Of a DNA stretch of 64,000 nt, positions 59,403 through 64,000 are shown piece by piece; position 1 is the first letter of the stretch; every line of letters starts with the position of its first letter. Origin of the DNA: Miscanthus floridulus (Eukaryota; Streptophyta; Magnoliopsida; Poales; Poaceae); assembly GCF_019320115.1 (NCBI RefSeq), contig NC_089591.1, positions 21,492,502 through 21,556,501 on the forward strand. The letters run 5' to 3'. A program made the position numbers and the translations under genes. Below the pieces are notes generated by a model. It worked only from the letters and a program-made list of their open reading frames with translations. It ran no database searches and was not told where the DNA came from.

Positions 59403-62400
59403 TATAACACCCTAGTGTTAAGCATTACATTTGGTACCTGCATTTCATGAGCACAAGCATTATCCAAGCATTCATGAATATGAGCATAAGAAATTTCATC
59501 TCATTCTTATACCTTATCACATGAAATGTTGATGATATATATGCTTATGCTTGTAATCATGTATGACCATTGTATTAAATGGTTGTGAGGTCATGAAAAC
59601 ACCTTAGAAACATCTAGGATGGTAATTGGAACAATGTTTATATTCATGACATAGACCAAATTTGCTTCTTAAGTGTTGGTTTCATTTGAAATGCCATTTT
59701 CGTGATGCTAGTTTGACTAAAGTTGAATAGTAGCTTAGAGAGCTTGCATGGCTTTGTGACCTAAATAAAAGTTGTAGTTTTTGTCATGAGTAACAAACTT
59801 TATTTAAGGGTCATGAGCTAATTCAATGTCTAACTTAGTCAAATAGGGCTCACAAAAATCAACGAAATGTTGTTTCTAGACTTAGGAATTTGCTAAGTCA
59901 CAAGCTGATTTTGGTTTCAATGTGCTCCACTTTGGAGCATTGTAGCTTGTAAACCAGCTCAAATTTGGCCAAACTCATTTAAGCAAAGTTGTAGATCTTC
60001 AGATAGCTCTACAATTCATATTAGGGAAGTTTTCACTGAATTAAGCTCGTTTGGGAGTTACATGTACAAGAACTTGCTTTGTTAGTCATCTATTGCAGGC
60101 CTAAAACCGGCCGGATAGCGCGACATCGTGGCCGACCAGCAATAGGCCGCGTCCATCACATGGATGCCATATGCTGGTGTCAGGCCTATGCATTGGGCTA
60201 GGGTGGACAACAAAGGGAGCCACGTCCTCGCTCGCTCTCCATGCGCGCTCACTCTCTCTACCTTACCTTGCCTCACTCTCTCGCTCGAAGCCGAGTGGAG
60301 CAAGCCGTCGTCTCCGCCGAGTGGCTTAGTCATGCTCGCACACCAACCACCACACTACCATCCAATCCATCTCGCCCATAGCTCTACTTTGATGTGCTTC
60401 ACCTCACTGAGTCGCTAGCACCACCATTCGATCATGGGTAAGGCTACATTGCACGTCACCATCGCCACCATGGCCATGGAGTGTCACCGAGCTTTGAGCT
60501 CGTTGTGGCCAACCCTATCCACCACCCCTCCAATCTCTTTCTCTCTTGATTCATCTTCATTGTAGGTCCTAGAAGCTCTAGCCATAGCTCAATGAGCCAC
60601 TACCGCATCGCCGGTGTCAGAACGCGAGCCGCACCGCCGTGAGCCGAGAGCGCTGCTGCCATGCATGTCAACGTGGCCGCGCCTATCCGAGCATCATTTT
60701 CTCTCATAGTTAGGCATTAGGGTTTAGCCTTAGGATGGCGAAGCTCATGGGGAATACAGATGCATGCTTATGTCACCTTACCCACTAGAACATCATCGTG
60801 CCACCGCCGTGCTCGCGCTGCCGTGCCGCCATGCACGTGGCCAAGCTCCACCGCCACTCCACCATCGCCCTAACCTAACCCTAGAGCTCTGCTAGGAACT
60901 ACTAATGACGTCGTTGGAGATGATGAGTCCTCCACCGCACGCCACCGCCAAGCCACCATGTTCGTCGATGAGGTCGCTTTGATGATCCACCGGGCCAACC
61001 GAGGGTACTTGTAGGTGCGGAATAGGATGGGGAACACGTTGGTGCCGACCTCATCGCTGGTGACCTCACCATTGGCGAGCTTTTCTCTGGTCAAGCCGAT
61101 GCTCTGCTCTGTCTATCTGTCGTGTGTGGCCGAATTGATGGCAGGGCCCAGTCATTAGTCACAGCGGGGTGTATACACTGGGTGCACCTAGCTGTAGCGC
61201 CCGATTTGAAATTTGATTTTCTTTATTAATTTTTTCACAGATTTAGTTACAAACTTCAAAAATTCATATCTAGAGCTAGGACTATCCAAATGCGGTGAAC
61301 GAAATTTTGTTAGATTCATCATGAAGTTTGCTATTTGATAAAAATATAAAATCTACTATTTAGGGTACTTTTTGGGAGAATTAAATTGAGCAAGATGAGT
61401 GCTTTTAAAATAGTTTCTAGCTTGTAAATTGCATAACTTGAGCTAGGAAGGTGATAAAATTGTGATCCCAATTTTGCTAATCTTATGTTGACATGATCTA
61501 GCTAGAAAAAATATTAAACCTATAGTAAACATAATGGTAATATAGTCTTCATATTTAATCCTAATTAATGGTCAGTTTCTAGTGAAATTAAATGGGGTAA
61601 AAATACATAACATATGATCATGCAAATTTTTACATAGTATTCTCATGCTAGGAGGAAAGTAAGAAAAATATTAAAACTATTGCAAGACACTTTCACTATG
61701 CTAAACTATTTTTGCTAAAATAAGCAGATGTAACTTGTCATTTTTGTAGCGGTAGCTATACTTATCCAAATAGCATGAAATTTGTACAGTAGACTATCAA
61801 GATCATGTGTAGCATACTATAATTTTAACGGAATTTATTTAGCACCAAAAATATTTATCCTTTAAATCACCTTATTATATAAGGAAATTAATAAATGAAT
61901 ATAAATTTAGGCTTAACCATGATGTTTTCTATGGTACTTGTGATGCATATGATCTGTTGATATTATTAGTTAGGCTTAGAAGTAATTGGTTGTATGCAAC
62001 TAGTTAATTATTGCTTTATAATTCAACTAGATGACTGCATGTGTAGTTTCTGTTGTGGTGACGATTCCATGATGATAATGATCTTTTCTGTAAAGATGGT
62101 TAATAACAAAGTTATAGATAACTTACTTATCTATGTTGTAGTAAATTTTCATAGTTAGAGGCCTTATGGTTTAAGAATTATAGCTGTTAGAAGTCTGCTG
62201 CTAGAAATGCTTGCTCTTTGGGCTGACCCAAAAGATGGAATTGTTTGACTTAGATAACTGCTGAATCACATTAAGAGGATTAAAATAAAGTTGTAGGAAA
62301 TTTCATAATATTTCTAGAATGTCAACAACCATATTATTTTGATGTGGATAACTCTAGTTATGATCAAAACAAGTGGCTATTGTGTTGTAGTCTAGAAAAT

Positions 62401-63773
62401 AATTTACATAAGTGTTTTTTAAGTTACTAGAAAAGAGATATGCACCTACTCAGTAAAAGAAAAATGTAACTTGTTATCACCTTAATGCAATGCTGCTGAG
62501 AACACTTATGAGGATGCATTCATCACACCATATCACATTATACATGTCATTATATATGCATCCACGATATCTTATTCCATGATCATGAATGTAGGATTGT
62601 CCAAAGGGATTACTCTTTTGGAGTTCAATGAAGAAGAAGAGGAGGATCAGTAGGAGACACCTTAGGCCATAGCTCTAGAAGGGGAGGAGCAAACTCTTGA
62701 GGACCTCCCTAAGTGCTTGGATCATAGGCCAACCTCTTTCCTCAAAGGCAAGCCTCAAAGCATTCTAAGTCTCCTATGTTTTATAAAATATCACTTGAGT
62801 CCTTTATGTTTGATGCACTAGGTTATAAGAGTTGAATTGGAAACACTTGATGCATAGAACTAGCTTGTCCAGATATATATACCTTTAACCCTATGCATGT
62901 CTAGGATCAAATATAGGCTTAGCCATGCTTAGACCGATAGAAGTCGGGTGATTTCCTGTCACCTACGAGATATAAGTGGATACCGAAGCACGGTTGGCTA
63001 TATTTTCTATCGTGGAACAGAACCATGGGGTAATGTAATTGGAGTCTATGTGTAGGTTGACTCATGTGATTCCATCTATGTGTATGTTGAGTCATGTAAT
63101 TCCGTCTATGCCGATTAAGGACCATACCGTTGTTGGCACTTTTATCAAGATTTAACGCATGCCTCTTGTTTAGCTAGCCAGATAACTCGTTCTGACCGTG
63201 AACCCGAGTAGCTCAACTCAGGCCAGGCCCCATTCTATTAGAGTGTGCACTCTGGATGGTAGTAAGGATGTGCGGGGAGCCAGATGGGAGCCCAAGGACA
63301 GGGTAGTCTTGATCGTCCTGGTAGCTGGTTGTCCCTGATTGTGCGGCACTAGTCAAACCCATGAAATGTGTACCTAAGTTATACCAAAGGTGACCTAAGG
63401 TGACTATTGATCTGATCTGCCTAGGTTTGTGTTAGGAATAAATTCCCAGCTGGTTGAAATCAATTTGAATCACCGTCTCTCCCGGACAGTGAGAAACTTG
63501 GTTAGCCCCAACGTCATAGTAATTGTATTATGGAATGATGGTTATGAAGAACATGGAATTACTACACCAGCTATGGTTATTATTGTTATTCTACTAAATG
63601 ATATACCACATGTTTGGTACAGGTTAGTTGCTAATCGAGAGATGAATAGCTATAATTAACTTGATGATCGAATTATAACTGTATACTTGAATTGGTAAGC
63701 TTTTTATGCAAAATGTTGTCAAGCTAGCTCCACTTTTACAGCCTTGCAATGATTCTTGGAGTCACTTTATTTT
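59403..63773 (+). repeat. Element E 3' LTR, right end missing
   Basis: Starts TATAACACCC (TG changed to TA) and is collinear with 47794 onward to the equivalent of about 52167, so about 510 bp of the LTR end is missing. It includes the small-ORF copy at 62579-62857 (93 codons, two TAG stops, no indel against the 5' LTR copy). Confidence 0.9.
62579..62857 (+). other. LTR-internal small ORF, E 3' LTR copy (two stops)
   Basis: GLSKGITLLEFNEEEEEDQ, then TAG; 'LPKCLDHRPTSFLKGKPQSI' intact. Same length as the 5' LTR copy counted from the second Met, whose first ATG is ACG here. Confidence 0.4.
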
Positions 63774-64000
63774 ACAGCTAGACTTACCTGTCATAAACCA
63801 AAAATAAAGTGACTCCAAGGATCATGCAAGACTTTATAAGTGGGGCTAGCTTGACACCATTTTGCATTAAAAGCCACTAATTAAGCTATACATTTTATAA
63901 TTCAGTCATCAAGTTAATTATAGCTATTCATCTCTAGATTAGCAACTAACCTATGTGAAACATGTGATATATCATTTAGTAGCATAACAATAGTAACCAT
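63774..64000 (-). repeat. Inverted LTR fragment abutting E's 3' LTR
   Basis: Minus-strand LTR of the same family beginning at ACAGCTAGACTTACC, corresponding to the shared LTR at about 16368 onward. It is head-to-head with the preceding LTR: GGAGTCACTTTATTTT at 63758-63773 pairs with AAAATAAAGTGACTCC at 63801-63816, leaving a loop of about 27 bases. It runs off the window end. Confidence 0.9.

Larger units (their letters stand above)
47794..63773 (+). mobile_element. Element E: Tekay/Del-like chromovirus, 3' LTR incomplete
   Basis: 5' LTR 47794-52678, tRNA-Met primer site, leader, accessory ORF, gag, protease, RT, RNase H, integrase with chromodomain, polypurine tract and 3' LTR from 59403. 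It lies in C-right's 5' region: the flanking 'aataattcattct' of C-right matches the uninterrupted C-left sequence at about 13670. ATTCT at 47789-47793 would be its target duplication, but the other side is deleted. LTR samples from 49981 and 50881 differed at 2-4 of 60 positions by eye, younger than D and B. Confidence 0.92.

Overview
The window is plant nuclear DNA, most likely from a large grass (Poaceae) genome. Every stretch I could identify belongs to a retrotransposon, and I see no host gene, tRNA, rRNA or CRISPR array. The grass assignment rests on the element types: Tat-lineage Ty3/gypsy elements carrying antisense extra ORFs, and a chromovirus with LTRs of nearly 5 kb. It is family-level inference only.

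Layout, left to right. (1) 1-12783: Tat-lineage element 'A', + strand, entered in gag. It carries protease, RT, archaeal-type RNase H and integrase, then a minus-strand extra gene with a 2.4-kb internal tandem duplication, then its 3' LTR. A 243-bp mini-element sits in its pol. (2) 12784-15883: the 5' part (gag, an accessory ORF, leader) of a minus-strand Tekay/Del-like chromovirus, 'C-left'. (3) 15884-43211: one minus-strand LTR of that family, split by two nested elements. 'D' (18760-27602, target duplication AGTAA) has 3.4-kb LTRs around a gutted 2.0-kb interior. 'B' (30148-43082, target duplication GCAAT) is a Tat-like minus-strand element with gag, protease and the N-terminal part of RT, plus two opposite-strand genes where the rest of pol should be. 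(4) 43212-47793: a second minus-strand chromovirus body, 'C-right', sharing that split LTR with C-left, so the two form a tandem LTR-body-LTR-body array. (5) 47794-63773: chromovirus 'E' of the same family, + strand, with a complete 5' LTR and a 3' LTR lacking about its last 0.5 kb. (6) 63774-64000: a minus-strand LTR fragment joined head-to-head to E's broken LTR.

How the parts work: each element once encoded Gag (particle), protease, reverse transcriptase/RNase H and integrase; the chromoviruses also carry an integrase-fused chromodomain. All copies have premature stops, frameshifts or missing active-site residues, so I call the coding regions pseudogenes. The less ordinary parts are extra genes: a coiled-coil, acid-tailed ORF upstream of gag in C/E; a plant-mobile-domain-like gene and a second TATA-driven gene antisense in B; the duplicated antisense gene in A; and a short frame retained in three C/E-family LTRs. 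Nesting gives the order: C oldest; D, B, A and E inserted into it; the mini-element inserted into A.

Identity remarks come from hand comparison of short samples. Domain limits are approximate, and no database search was possible.
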